This document shows, one piece after another, positions 1 to 5,248 of a stretch of DNA of 5,267 nucleotides. The notes below the pieces were generated by a model. The model was not told the DNA's origin. It searched no databases and saw only the letters and a list, made by a program, of their open reading frames with translations. Position 1 is the first letter of the stretch, and every line of letters starts with the position of its first letter. Made by a program: the position numbers and the translations under genes. Source of the DNA: Candidatus Hydrogenedentota bacterium (GTDB lineage: Bacteria > Hydrogenedentota > Hydrogenedentia > Hydrogenedentales > JAEUWI01); the NCBI GenBank assembly GCA_030430835.1, contig JAUIKJ010000229.1, positions 1-5,267 on the forward strand, written 5' to 3'.

Positions 1-638
1 CTGACGATAGTCGCTCCCGGCGGAAGCATGCCAGCGATGTCGAAGGCGAGCAACGCCCGCCGGACGGTGTCCATGCCGGTGGTGCCGATGAAGAGGTTCG
101 GACCCGAACCGTTGGCCCGATCGCCGGTTTCTCGCTCGTAGAGCGACGCGTCCTTGAGCGGCGGCAGATTGACAGTCATCAGGTCGCTTCCCTCACCCTC
201 ACCCTCGCTCTCACCTTCACCTTCACCTTCACCCTCACCTTCACCTTCACCTTCACCTTCACAACCAGTTCCCCCGGGTCCCGGCTGGAATCCGTCTTCC
301 GTGCCGCACCCGGGCGAGTAGCCGTTCGAGTTGAAGAACTGGATAAGCCGGAGCAGTTCGCTGAGACTGATCTCGAAATCGACCGGATTGAAATCGCTGT
401 CGTGCGGTGTGCAGCCCGAGTTGCCCGGACCCGGCTGGTAGCCATCCTCGGTGGAGGCAGGCGGGTCGGCACAACTGAATCCGCCAGAGTTGAAGAACTG
501 AATCACGCGCAGCAACTCGCTCAGGCTGATGCGCGAGTTCTCATCCTGATCGGCGGTATGGTAACCCTGCGCGGACGCACGGGTGGCCGCAAAGACGACC
601 GCCGGCAGGATCAGGACAACAAGGCAGATTCGACGCAT
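1..638 (-). CDS. Secreted EF-hand/dockerin-like protein with Glu-Gly linker and DNRLRE-type domain (partial, 3' end cut by window)
   Basis: The 212 visible residues begin at an ATG with GAGGAG six bases upstream. Residues 1-23 form a signal peptide (MRR, hydrophobic LVVLILPAVVFAA, then ASA before Gln24), so the product should be exported. Two related modules follow. Residues 30-53 contain an EF-hand-like loop (D30, D32, N34, R36, S38, E41) leading into SLSELLRVIQFFNS. Residues 80-106 repeat this with a longer loop (D80, D82, N84, D87, E94). Residues 127-150 are twelve Glu-Gly units (one Glu-Ser), probably a flexible acidic spacer. From residue 158 the pattern DASLYE, then NGSGPNLFIG, then RRALLAFDI and LPPGATI matches the start of a DNRLRE domain, a beta-sandwich found in cell-surface and secreted proteins. 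The module type and acidic linker are, as I recall, typical of Hydrogenedentes. Ligand and function are unknown. Calcium binding is inferred from the loop residues only. Confidence 0.85.
   Translation of the reverse strand, partial: MRRICLVVLILPAVVFAATRASAQGYHTADQDENSRISLSELLRVIQFFNSGGFSCADPPASTEDGYQPGPGNSGCTPHDSDFNPVDFEISLSELLRLIQFFNSNGYSPGCGTEDGFQPGPGGTGCEGEGEGEGEGEGEGEGESEGEGEGSDLMTVNLPPLKDASLYERETGDRANGSGPNLFIGTTGMDTVRRALLAFDIAGMLPPGATIV
189..260 (-). repeat. Hexanucleotide tandem repeat encoding (Glu-Gly)12
   Basis: Twelve in-frame copies of GAAGGT with variants GAGGGT, GAGAGC and GAGGGA (72 bp), inside the secreted-protein gene. The copies nearest the 5' side of the gene are almost identical, while those on the 3' side drift at third positions, as expected for a tract that grows and shrinks by slippage. 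A change of whole hexamers keeps the frame and alters only linker length. Confidence 0.9.
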
Positions 639-644
639 CTTCGA

Positions 645-650
645 CTCCTC
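645..650 (-). promoter_or_regulatory. Ribosome binding site of the secreted protein gene
   Basis: Read on the minus strand this is GAGGAG, six bases before the ATG at 638-636. It fixes the start that gives a complete signal peptide. Confidence 0.75.
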
Positions 651-657
651 GGGGTAC

Positions 658-687
658 TTCACCACGGCGGTCAATCCGGCGCATAAT
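658..687 (+). promoter_or_regulatory. Candidate sigma70-type promoter for the comF-family gene
   Basis: TTCACC (658-663) and CATAAT (682-687) are separated by 18 bases. The -10 matches TATAAT at five of six positions and the -35 matches TTGACA at four of six. It lies in the 114-bp gap between divergent genes and would give a leader of about 60 nt. No similarly good match was seen for the minus-strand gene in the same gap. Confidence 0.35.
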
Positions 688-740
688 GACCGGCAGATTG
701 TCGCCGCAGCCTCTCAGGAGTCTACCATGCTTTCCCGATC

Positions 741-745
741 GGAGG
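741..745 (+). promoter_or_regulatory. Ribosome binding site selecting a GTG start for comF
   Basis: GGAGG lies seven bases before the GTG at 753-755. It supports this non-ATG codon as the start, which also places the first zinc-binding CxxC at residues 23-26, as usual for the family. Confidence 0.8.
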
Positions 746-752
746 TCCACCG

Positions 753-1535
753 GTGAATGGGCGCATCGATTTCAGCGGATGGTGGTTGAACGCGAAGAAC
801 GTGGTGTTCCCACAGTTCTGCCGTGCGTGTACCGCACGCCTGCTCACCGAAGAAAACGGCTATTTCTGTCCGCGCTGCTGGACCGCAAGCCCCCGAATCG
901 AGCGGCCTTTCTGCACCGGGTGCGGTCGTCCCCATCCCCAGATGGCGGGCCTCGGCGCACGAGACAACTTTCCCTGCGCCGATTGTCGCACGGCGCCCAA
1001 CCGCCATATCCGGCGCGGCTACGGCGCCGCGATCTATGCCGAGGCCATCGAGATGGCCATCAAACTGATGAAGTTCCACGGCAAACAGCGGCTTGCCGCG
1101 CCGCTCGGCGAGTGCATGGCCGAGTTTGCTGAAGCCGAAATGCCGTGCACGGCCTATGATCTGATCGTGCCCGTACCGCTGCACAAGGTGCGTCTGCGTG
1201 ACCGTGGATTCAATCAGTCGCTGCTCTTGGCCGAGGCGGTCTTGCCGATGTTTAGCGGCGCGCGGCTCGACGAATCCCTGTGGCGTATCCGGCCGACCAA
1301 GGTGCAGAGCCGCCTCACCGGCGCCGAGCGCCGGGCCAATGTGCGCGGTGCCTTCGCCGTGCGCGGCGAGACTATCCGTGGCAAGCACGTGCTGCTGATT
1401 GACGACGTCATCACCACCGCGGGCACGGTTAGCGAGTGCGCGCGTGCCCTGCGCCGCGCGGGGGCCGTGGAGGTCGACGTTTTCGCGGCCGCACTCGCCG
1501 CGCCCGGCGCGCGGGGGCCCGGGTATATCGAGTAA
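753..1535 (+). CDS. comF: ComF family protein (zinc-finger plus phosphoribosyltransferase-like domain)
   Basis: A 260-residue protein with the full ComF layout. The N-terminal region carries four CxxC pairs (C23/C26, C39/C42, C54/C57, C75/C78), a probable zinc-binding module. The C-terminal part is a type I phosphoribosyltransferase fold: IVPVPLH at 138-144, RGFNQ at 151-155, a QSRLTGAERRANVRGAF block at 185-201 and the PRPP-binding loop VLLIDDVITTAGT at 213-225. Length is close to the usual 220-260. ComF is required for DNA uptake in naturally transformable bacteria and is thought to act in the cytoplasm with the ComFA helicase and DprA, but it is also widespread in species not known to be competent, where it is often called amidophosphoribosyltransferase-like. 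No other competence gene is visible here. It is transcribed alone, divergent from the secreted-protein gene. Family membership is near certain; a role in transformation is not shown. Confidence 0.95.
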   Translation: MNGRIDFSGWWLNAKNVVFPQFCRACTARLLTEENGYFCPRCWTASPRIERPFCTGCGRPHPQMAGLGARDNFPCADCRTAPNRHIRRGYGAAIYAEAIEMAIKLMKFHGKQRLAAPLGECMAEFAEAEMPCTAYDLIVPVPLHKVRLRDRGFNQSLLLAEAVLPMFSGARLDESLWRIRPTKVQSRLTGAERRANVRGAFAVRGETIRGKHVLLIDDVITTAGTVSECARALRRAGAVEVDVFAAALAAPGARGPGYIE

Positions 1536-1544
1536 GACGAAAAC

Positions 1545-1571
1545 AGCCGCGAAGGCGAAGCCTTCGCGGCT
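1545..1571 (-). terminator. Perfect 12-bp hairpin between convergent genes, probable intrinsic terminator
   Basis: AGCCGCGAAGGC (1545-1556), a 3-nt loop and GCCTTCGCGGCT (1560-1571) pair without mismatch. On the minus strand the stem is followed by GTTTTCGTC, a short U run, and sits 29 nt past the stop of the 62-residue gene. On the plus strand it starts 9 nt after the comF stop but is followed by TGAGCAGGG, with no U run. It is therefore best read as a minus-strand terminator that may also slow or protect the comF transcript end. Confidence 0.7.
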
Positions 1572-1600
1572 GAGCAGGGCGTGTAACCCACAATCCAAAC

Positions 1601-1789
1601 CTATCGAATGTCGGCGGTCATGCGTTGCAGCAAGGCCGCCATTCCTTCCACTTTCTGCAAGCCGACTCTCGTGTATCCGAGACGAGTCAGCTTGTCGAAA
1701 GCCTGGATCTTGTCTTGAGCGACAATGGTGCCGCTCTCATCATGGTCTTCGCTACCCTTGTGTACTGCAGAGTATCGAAATACAGCCAC
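1601..1789 (-). CDS. Small protein (62 aa) resembling a stand-alone GspF/PilC N-terminal domain
   Basis: Starts at GTG with AGGAGG eight bases upstream. An in-frame ATG at 1846 would add 19 residues but has no such site, and that stretch looks like leader. The product starts MAVFRYSAVHKG, continues ESGTIVAQDKIQAFDKLTRLGY (written here as residues 18-39) and ends TADIR. The order beta strand FRYSAV, glycine-containing turn, ESGTI.A, helix with A..KL, then GY..V.L is what the N-terminal domain of type II secretion/type IV pilus inner-membrane proteins GspF and PilC shows (FxYxA, then xGxIxAxxxxxAxxxLxxxG). The membrane segments and second domain of that family are absent and nothing visible shows a truncation, so it is a cytosolic free-standing domain. 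The homology is a pattern match by eye. It has its own strong promoter, a structured leader and a terminator. Function unknown. Confidence 0.8.
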   Translation of the reverse strand: MAVFRYSAVHKGSEDHDESGTIVAQDKIQAFDKLTRLGYTRVGLQKVEGMAALLQRMTADIR

Positions 1790-1797
1790 GGCTCGTA

Positions 1798-1803
1798 CCT
1801 CCT
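1798..1803 (-). promoter_or_regulatory. Ribosome binding site of the 62-residue gene
   Basis: A full AGGAGG on the minus strand, eight bases before the GTG at 1789-1787. It decides the start in favour of the GTG over the ATG at 1846. Confidence 0.8.
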
Positions 1804-1838
1804 GGGTTGTTCGCTGCTGCGAATTAGGACAGGGGAGG
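1798..1838 (-). promoter_or_regulatory. Leader hairpin able to sequester the ribosome binding site
   Basis: In the minus-strand leader, CCTCC (1838-1834) is complementary to the GGAGG core (1802-1798) of the ribosome binding site. Between them TTCGC-AGCA-GCGAA (1823-1810) forms a perfect 5-bp hairpin. CCTG (1833-1830) can pair with CAGG (1804-1801) as an alternative register. Folding would hide the site; whether it does so in the cell is inference. Confidence 0.4.
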
Positions 1839-1918
1839 AAACGCAAATACAGCGAATTTCCAAGAAATCCGACGTGACTTTGACCTGATTCAACTTTAGA
1901 ACGCCCAAGTGCACCTAA

Positions 1919-1940
1919 ATTGTAGTCAACAATTTACAAT
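1919..1940. repeat. Inverted repeat covering the -10 and spacer, candidate operator
   Basis: ATTGTA (1919-1924) and TACAAT (1935-1940) form a perfect 6-bp dyad separated by 10 bases. The centre-to-centre distance of 16 bp would present the two half-sites a little over one helical turn apart, overlapping the -10 box. A dimeric repressor could bind here. The arms are AT-rich and partly forced by the -10 sequence, so chance is possible. Confidence 0.35.
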
Positions 1941-1947
1941 CTGTCAA
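1919..1947 (-). promoter_or_regulatory. Near-consensus sigma70 promoter for the 62-residue gene
   Basis: On the minus strand TTGACA (1947-1942), a 17-bp spacer (1941-1925) and TACAAT (1924-1919): a perfect -35, a five-of-six -10 and ideal spacing. The -35 begins five bases past the stop of the 49-residue gene. The start of transcription should fall near 1912, giving a leader of about 120 nt. The surrounding 1840-1945 is clearly more AT-rich than the genes. Confidence 0.8.
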
Positions 1948-1951
1948 GGGG

Positions 1952-2101
1952 CTACTGGCCGTCTTCGAGCACCACGAGGAAGTCGTTGTAGCTCTGGCCA
2001 TTGTTCGCGGTGATGGAGACCACGGTCCAGCCGTCGCGCAGGTGCGACTCGAGTTCTTCTTTGCCCGAGCCGTTGGACTGGATGATCATCGAATGCTGCA
2101 T
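1952..2101 (-). CDS. Small conserved-looking protein (49 aa) at the end of the operon
   Basis: ATG (2101-2099) to TAG (1954-1952), with GGAG (2115-2112) ten bases upstream, directly after the aroD stop. The gap to aroD is only 15 nt, so translation is probably coupled. The product begins MQHSMIIQSNGSGKEELE, has HLRDGWTVVSI in the middle and ends NDFLVVLEDGQ. It reads as strand (MIIQS), helix (KEELESHLRDG), strand (WTVVSIT), turn (ANNGQSY) and strand (NDFLVVLE). That order, with helix then GW.VVS, is reminiscent of small DUF4177-like proteins, but this is only a resemblance. No signal peptide, membrane segment or cysteine is present, so it should be cytosolic. I do not recognise the family and assign no function. 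Codon use (C/G third positions) matches the neighbouring genes, supporting real coding. Confidence 0.75.
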   Translation of the reverse strand: MQHSMIIQSNGSGKEELESHLRDGWTVVSITANNGQSYNDFLVVLEDGQ

Positions 2102-2111
2102 CGGGGGAAAT

Positions 2112-2115
2112 CTCC
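2112..2115 (-). promoter_or_regulatory. Ribosome binding site of the 49-residue gene
   Basis: GGAG on the minus strand, ten bases before the ATG at 2101 and immediately after the aroD TGA (2119-2117). Supports the short frame as a real gene. Confidence 0.5.
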
Positions 2116-2116
2116 G

Positions 2117-2839
2117 TCAATGTGCGGGGGTACCGCGGCGGGTGGGATAGAAGGCGGAAAGATAGCCTACGGTGTCCGCCAGCGTCAACTGCCCGGGCGC
2201 CGTGGCCTCACCGAGGAAAGTATAGGTGATCCGTGAACCGAGTGCGGGAAAAAAGACGCGGCTCAGCATCGCGCTTTCCCCCATGCCGATGACGATGACC
2301 CCTTCGTCCCGGTGCGCGAGGGTGTACTCCGCGAGGGTGCAAAGGTCTTCGTCCGACTGGCAATGCGCGGCGACCTTGACGATGTCGGCGCCGAGGAAAC
2401 GGCCCCGGGCATCGGTGTCCTCCAGCACTTCGCGCGCGGGGGTGGCTTCGAAATCATGGTAGGACGCGATGACGAGCTTGCCGAGTTCCTTTGCGCGGGC
2501 GACGAGGTCGCCATTGATCTCGTCCGCCTCGACCTCAATGTCGATGGCGTCGACCTGCGGAAGGATGGTTTCGTAGAGCGCGGCACGTTCCGCCTCGCTA
2601 CACTTCCAACCGCCACGCTCGAAGGCGCCGCGGATGGTGCCGAGAATCGGGACACCGGCGTAGCGCGCGATCTCGTTCAACACGGCATCGGGCGACCCAT
2701 CGGCGAACTCGTCGATGCGTAGCTCGACGAGATCCGCGCCATCGCGCAGGGCCTGGTCAATATCCTCACGCGGCACGCCATCGCGTACGGCCACGGCAAC
2801 GCGCGGTGTGGCGCCCAGTTCCAGTTGCCCCAGATTCAT
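2117..2839 (-). CDS. aroD: Type I 3-dehydroquinate dehydratase
   Basis: A 240-residue protein of standard length for the class I enzyme, which converts 3-dehydroquinate to 3-dehydroshikimate, the third step of the shikimate pathway, through a Schiff base in a cytoplasmic TIM barrel. Visible active-site elements in order: ELRID with E39 and R41; TIR at 68-70 followed by GG; E102 in DIEVE; SYHDF with catalytic H128; DIVKVA with Schiff-base Lys155; MLSR with R194; and APGQ ending at Gln217. All the residues expected for catalysis and substrate binding are present. The ATG overlaps the TGA of the acyltransferase gene by 4 nt (ATGA), with GGAGG four bases upstream, so translation is probably coupled. 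The type I form, rather than the unrelated dodecameric type II (AroQ), is clear. No other shikimate gene lies in the window. Confidence 0.95.
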   Translation of the reverse strand: MNLGQLELGATPRVAVAVRDGVPREDIDQALRDGADLVELRIDEFADGSPDAVLNEIARYAGVPILGTIRGAFERGGWKCSEAERAALYETILPQVDAIDIEVEADEINGDLVARAKELGKLVIASYHDFEATPAREVLEDTDARGRFLGADIVKVAAHCQSDEDLCTLAEYTLAHRDEGVIVIGMGESAMLSRVFFPALGSRITYTFLGEATAPGQLTLADTVGYLSAFYPTRRGTPAH

Positions 2840-3792
2840 TCAGCCTCCGCTTCTTGCGCCGCGCGCTGTTGCTCCTTCTTCGCGCGCCGATCCGCCCATT
2901 CCTGCTCCAACTTCGGGCGCTTTTTCCAGCGGCGGTGAAACCAGAGCCAATGGCCGGGGCGGTTGCGGACCCAGCCCTCGATCACATCCTGGCAGCGCTG
3001 CACATTGGACACCATGTCTTCCAGCGTATCGCCGGTGTTCTGAATCTCGACCGCAGGGTAGAGCTGGGCGACGTAGCGGCCGGGCCGGGTGCGGTAGATT
3101 TCGATGGGATACACCGGGAGTCCGGTACGCATCGCGACCAGCGCGGGTCCGATGGTGGTCCAGCAGGGTGCACCGAGGAAAGTGGTGGGCACCGCGTTTT
3201 CACGGGGGCACTGGTCCATGACGATGCCGGCGAACTTGCCCTCGAGCATCTTCGCGACCAGCGCGGGGCCGGCTTCGTCCTTCGGAACGGTTTCAATACC
3301 CGGACAGCGGCGGAGGTTGTCCACCGCCGCGTTGAGGCGTGGGTCGTCCAGTGGGCGGACGACCTCAAGGATTTCGAGGCCGGCGTTTGCCAGCACCGGC
3401 GGCATCCACTCCCAGTTGCCGAAGTGCCCGGAGATCAGCAGGCCGCCGCGATCCCGGTCGATGTAGTCCAGCCCGCGCAGTTCAATGAAGTTTTCGATCC
3501 CGGCCGCGCGGATATGGGGCACTTGCGGCAACTCCGCAGCCACAGCGCAGAGATTGTCCATGGCTTCACGCAGGATCCGGTACTTCTCGCGCCGGGTCAG
3601 GCTGTCGCCGTAGGCGAGATCCAGGTTGTCCATGCCGATGCGGCGGAGCCGCGGCACAGTGCCCAGGGCGATACGGCCCATGGTCTGCGTAATGGCGCGG
3701 CCGGCGGGCATGGGCAGGGCGCCCATCAGCTTGAGAAAGGCAATTGAGGGGAGGGCCGTGAGCCGCCGGCCCACCGCGCGGCGCGCGGCCAC
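2836..3792 (-). CDS. LpxL/HtrB-family lysophospholipid acyltransferase (lipid A-type)
   Basis: A 318-residue protein of the LPLAT/lipid A lauroyl acyltransferase family, which transfers acyl groups at the cytoplasmic face of the inner membrane. The catalytic HX4E box is SGHFGNWE, with H123 and E128. Further family marks are RPLDDPRLN (146-154), MDQCPRENAVPTTFLG (192-207), GPALVAMRTGLPVYPIE (215-231) and the C-terminal RPGHWLWFHRRWKKRP (278-293). Residues 294-318 form a charged tail rich in Glu, Lys, Arg and Ala. The N-terminus is mildly hydrophobic (15-35) and may serve as membrane contact. The start is GTG, three bases after the upstream TGA, with only a weak GGGG-type site, so it may depend on coupling; a GTG at residue 7 or ATG at residue 23 is possible. 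The exact acceptor (lipid A or another glycolipid) cannot be read from sequence, so I give no symbol. Confidence 0.9.
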   Translation of the reverse strand: MAARRAVGRRLTALPSIAFLKLMGALPMPAGRAITQTMGRIALGTVPRLRRIGMDNLDLAYGDSLTRREKYRILREAMDNLCAVAAELPQVPHIRAAGIENFIELRGLDYIDRDRGGLLISGHFGNWEWMPPVLANAGLEILEVVRPLDDPRLNAAVDNLRRCPGIETVPKDEAGPALVAKMLEGKFAGIVMDQCPRENAVPTTFLGAPCWTTIGPALVAMRTGLPVYPIEIYRTRPGRYVAQLYPAVEIQNTGDTLEDMVSNVQRCQDVIEGWVRNRPGHWLWFHRRWKKRPKLEQEWADRRAKKEQQRAAQEAEAE

Positions 3793-3795
3793 GGG

Positions 3796-5172
3796 TCAGG
3801 CCCCGAGGGTGACGGTCTGGCCGATCACCGGGGCATAGCTGCGGCAGCCGTTGGCGGTGTGCTGCTGCATCCAGGCGATCGCATCGGGATCGCCGTGGAC
3901 ATAGATGACGTTCTTGGGCTTGATCTTCTCGATGACCCGGGTCAGCGCGGCGCGCGGCGCGTGCGCACTGAGGTGGAAGCGGTCAATGTTCTGCAACTTC
4001 ACTTCGACCGGCTCACGGCCCAATCCGAAGGACATGCTCGCGCCCGGTTCCGAGTGGAGAAGCTTGTAGCCCAGTGTCTCATGGTCGAGATAACCCACGA
4101 AGAAGATGCCGTGATGGTTCTGTTTCACCATCTCCTGCGCGATCATGGCGGAGGGCGTGTTCTCCAGCATCATGCCCGACGTGGCGACGATGATACAGGG
4201 GCGCGAAATCAGCTCCGCGGCGATGGTCGGCTCCCAGACGTTTCCGATTTTGCCGAAACGGTCCAGCGGCTGCAAGTGCGCATTGGGGAGGAGGTAGTCC
4301 TCGAAGCGGTTATAGAGCTCATAGATCGCGCGGCCGAGGCCCGACGCGTAGACTGGCACATCCGGGATCTTGCCGGTGTCCTGCAGGCGCGCGATGATGT
4401 TCAGCACCTCCTGCGTACGGCCCAGGGCGAAACTCGGGACCAGTGCCGTGCCGCCACCGCGGACGACCCGCGCGATGGACTCACCGAGGCGCTCAACCTC
4501 GCTGGGATAGGTCTTGACCCGCGCCTCTTCGGTGGCACCATGGGTCGATTCGATCACGAGCGTATCCACCTCGAGGCCGTCCTCGATCGGCTGCATGCCG
4601 CCGAGCAGCTCCTGCGGCGTATCGCAGATGTCGCCCGTGTAGTAGACCGTGTGGCCGGGAAGTTTCAGCAGGATGCTGGCGCTGCCGAGCACATGGCCAC
4701 CCATGCGGAACTCCGCTTCCGCGAAGGGCTCGATGGGCAGGCGGAAGGGCGCATTGTAGGCGTGCCCCTTCACCCCGCGCATTGCGTAGCCCACGTCCTC
4801 ATGTTCGTAGAGCGGATAGTCGGCGATGCCGCGTTCCCGCGCAATCGTCGTCATTACGGCCACGCTGTTGTGCAGCATGCGATCCATAATGCGGAAGGTC
4901 GGTGTGGTGACATGCGTTTTCACCCCGGGGAACTGGCGAACCAGATAGGGCAGCGACCCACAGTGATCCACGTGCGCGTGGGAGATGAGGGCCACATCCG
5001 GCGCACGGTTCAGGAGCGAGAATTCGGGCAGCGCGTCGCGCCCCTCCTTCTTCGGGTGGGTACCGGCGTCGATGATAATCTGATGGCCGCCAAAGCACAG
5101 CTGAAAGCAGTTGGCGCCCACTTCACCGCCGCCGCCCAGCACGGTGAAGGAAATCGCAGTGTCACCTTCCAT
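3796..5172 (-). CDS. Beta-CASP metallo-beta-lactamase-fold ribonuclease (CPSF73/COG1236-like)
   Basis: A 458-residue cytoplasmic protein with all metal-binding motifs of the family: D35 (IIIDAG), the HxHxDH signature H65-A-H67-V-D69-H70, H160 (GGHVLGS), D181 (TGDI), and the beta-CASP motifs A (E208 in VIEST), B (H404 in LSAHA) and C (H426 in VHG). PSFALGRTQEVL (246-257) marks the beta-CASP insert. Bacterial relatives such as Thermus TTHA0252 and eukaryotic CPSF73 are zinc-dependent RNA endo- or exonucleases, so an RNA-cleaving role is the likeliest. It is not RNase J, lacking that family's length and C-terminal domain. The ATG at 5172 is the only plausible start, because an in-frame TAG lies 12 bases before it. 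It is the first gene of the operon and has only a weak GGGA upstream. Substrate unknown. The residue after motif B is Pro where many relatives have Asp. Confidence 0.93.
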   Translation of the reverse strand: MEGDTAISFTVLGGGGEVGANCFQLCFGGHQIIIDAGTHPKKEGRDALPEFSLLNRAPDVALISHAHVDHCGSLPYLVRQFPGVKTHVTTPTFRIMDRMLHNSVAVMTTIARERGIADYPLYEHEDVGYAMRGVKGHAYNAPFRLPIEPFAEAEFRMGGHVLGSASILLKLPGHTVYYTGDICDTPQELLGGMQPIEDGLEVDTLVIESTHGATEEARVKTYPSEVERLGESIARVVRGGGTALVPSFALGRTQEVLNIIARLQDTGKIPDVPVYASGLGRAIYELYNRFEDYLLPNAHLQPLDRFGKIGNVWEPTIAAELISRPCIIVATSGMMLENTPSAMIAQEMVKQNHHGIFFVGYLDHETLGYKLLHSEPGASMSFGLGREPVEVKLQNIDRFHLSAHAPRAALTRVIEKIKPKNVIYVHGDPDAIAWMQQHTANGCRSYAPVIGQTVTLGA

Positions 5173-5175
5173 CTT

Positions 5176-5198
5176 CCCGATAGTCTACCGGTATCGGG
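5176..5198. repeat. 7-bp inverted repeat around the -10 of the operon promoter
   Basis: CCCGATA (5176-5182) and TATCGGG (5192-5198) are perfect complements separated by 9 bp. They flank and overlap the proposed -10 box and end three bases from the start codon. Possible operator, or an RNA hairpin if transcription begins further upstream. Confidence 0.45.
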
Positions 5199-5210
5199 CG
5201 CATAGGTCAA
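5182..5210 (-). promoter_or_regulatory. Candidate sigma70-type promoter of the four-gene operon
   Basis: On the minus strand TTGACC (5210-5205), a 17-bp spacer and TAGACT (5187-5182): five of six and four of six matches to consensus. The -10 ends nine bases before the ATG at 5172, so transcription from it would start at or within two or three bases of the start codon, giving a leaderless or near-leaderless mRNA. This agrees with the poor ribosome binding site. Confidence 0.45.
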
Positions 5211-5226
5211 ACCTTTGTGCGGTAGT

Positions 5227-5248
5227 GGTTTAGCGCGTGTGTTAAACC
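5227..5248. repeat. 6-bp inverted repeat upstream of the operon promoter
   Basis: GGTTTA (5227-5232) and TAAACC (5243-5248) are separated by 10 bp and lie about 17 bp upstream of the proposed -35. The position would suit an activator site. The rest of 5211-5267 shows no gene that I can support. Confidence 0.3.

Noticed and set aside
189..260. Possible CRISPR or regulatory repeat array
   Set aside because: The units are 6 bp with no spacers and stay in frame in a coding sequence, so this is a protein linker.
179..472. Minus-strand frame with a Lys-Val repeat, and overlapping short frames
   Set aside because: It is the GAAGGT tract read in a shifted frame. The frame starting at 638 has a signal peptide, repeats and a ribosome binding site.
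639..752. Strong promoter for the secreted-protein gene
   Set aside because: I found no convincing -35/-10 pair on the minus strand in this gap, so none is annotated.
714..1598. Long minus-strand open frame (294 codons) opposite comF
   Set aside because: It is antisense to an unmistakable ComF protein, has no recognisable motif, and its length follows from high GC content.
1790..1846. N-terminal extension of the 62-residue protein to the ATG at 1846
   Set aside because: No ribosome binding site precedes it, the added residues look like untranslated leader, and it would bury the AGGAGG and GTG start inside the gene.
2208..3182. Repeated CACCGAGGAAAGT near 2208 and 3170
   Set aside because: Both copies lie in coding sequence and encode Phe-Leu-Gly in unrelated proteins; a coincidence of codon choice.
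2806..3747. Plus-strand open frame (313 codons) opposite the acyltransferase
   Set aside because: The opposite strand carries the complete LpxL-type motif set; this frame has none.
3859..5205. Long plus-strand open frame (448 codons) opposite the beta-CASP gene
   Set aside because: A mirror of a gene with all catalytic motifs; the translation is rich in His, Arg and Val with no domain logic.
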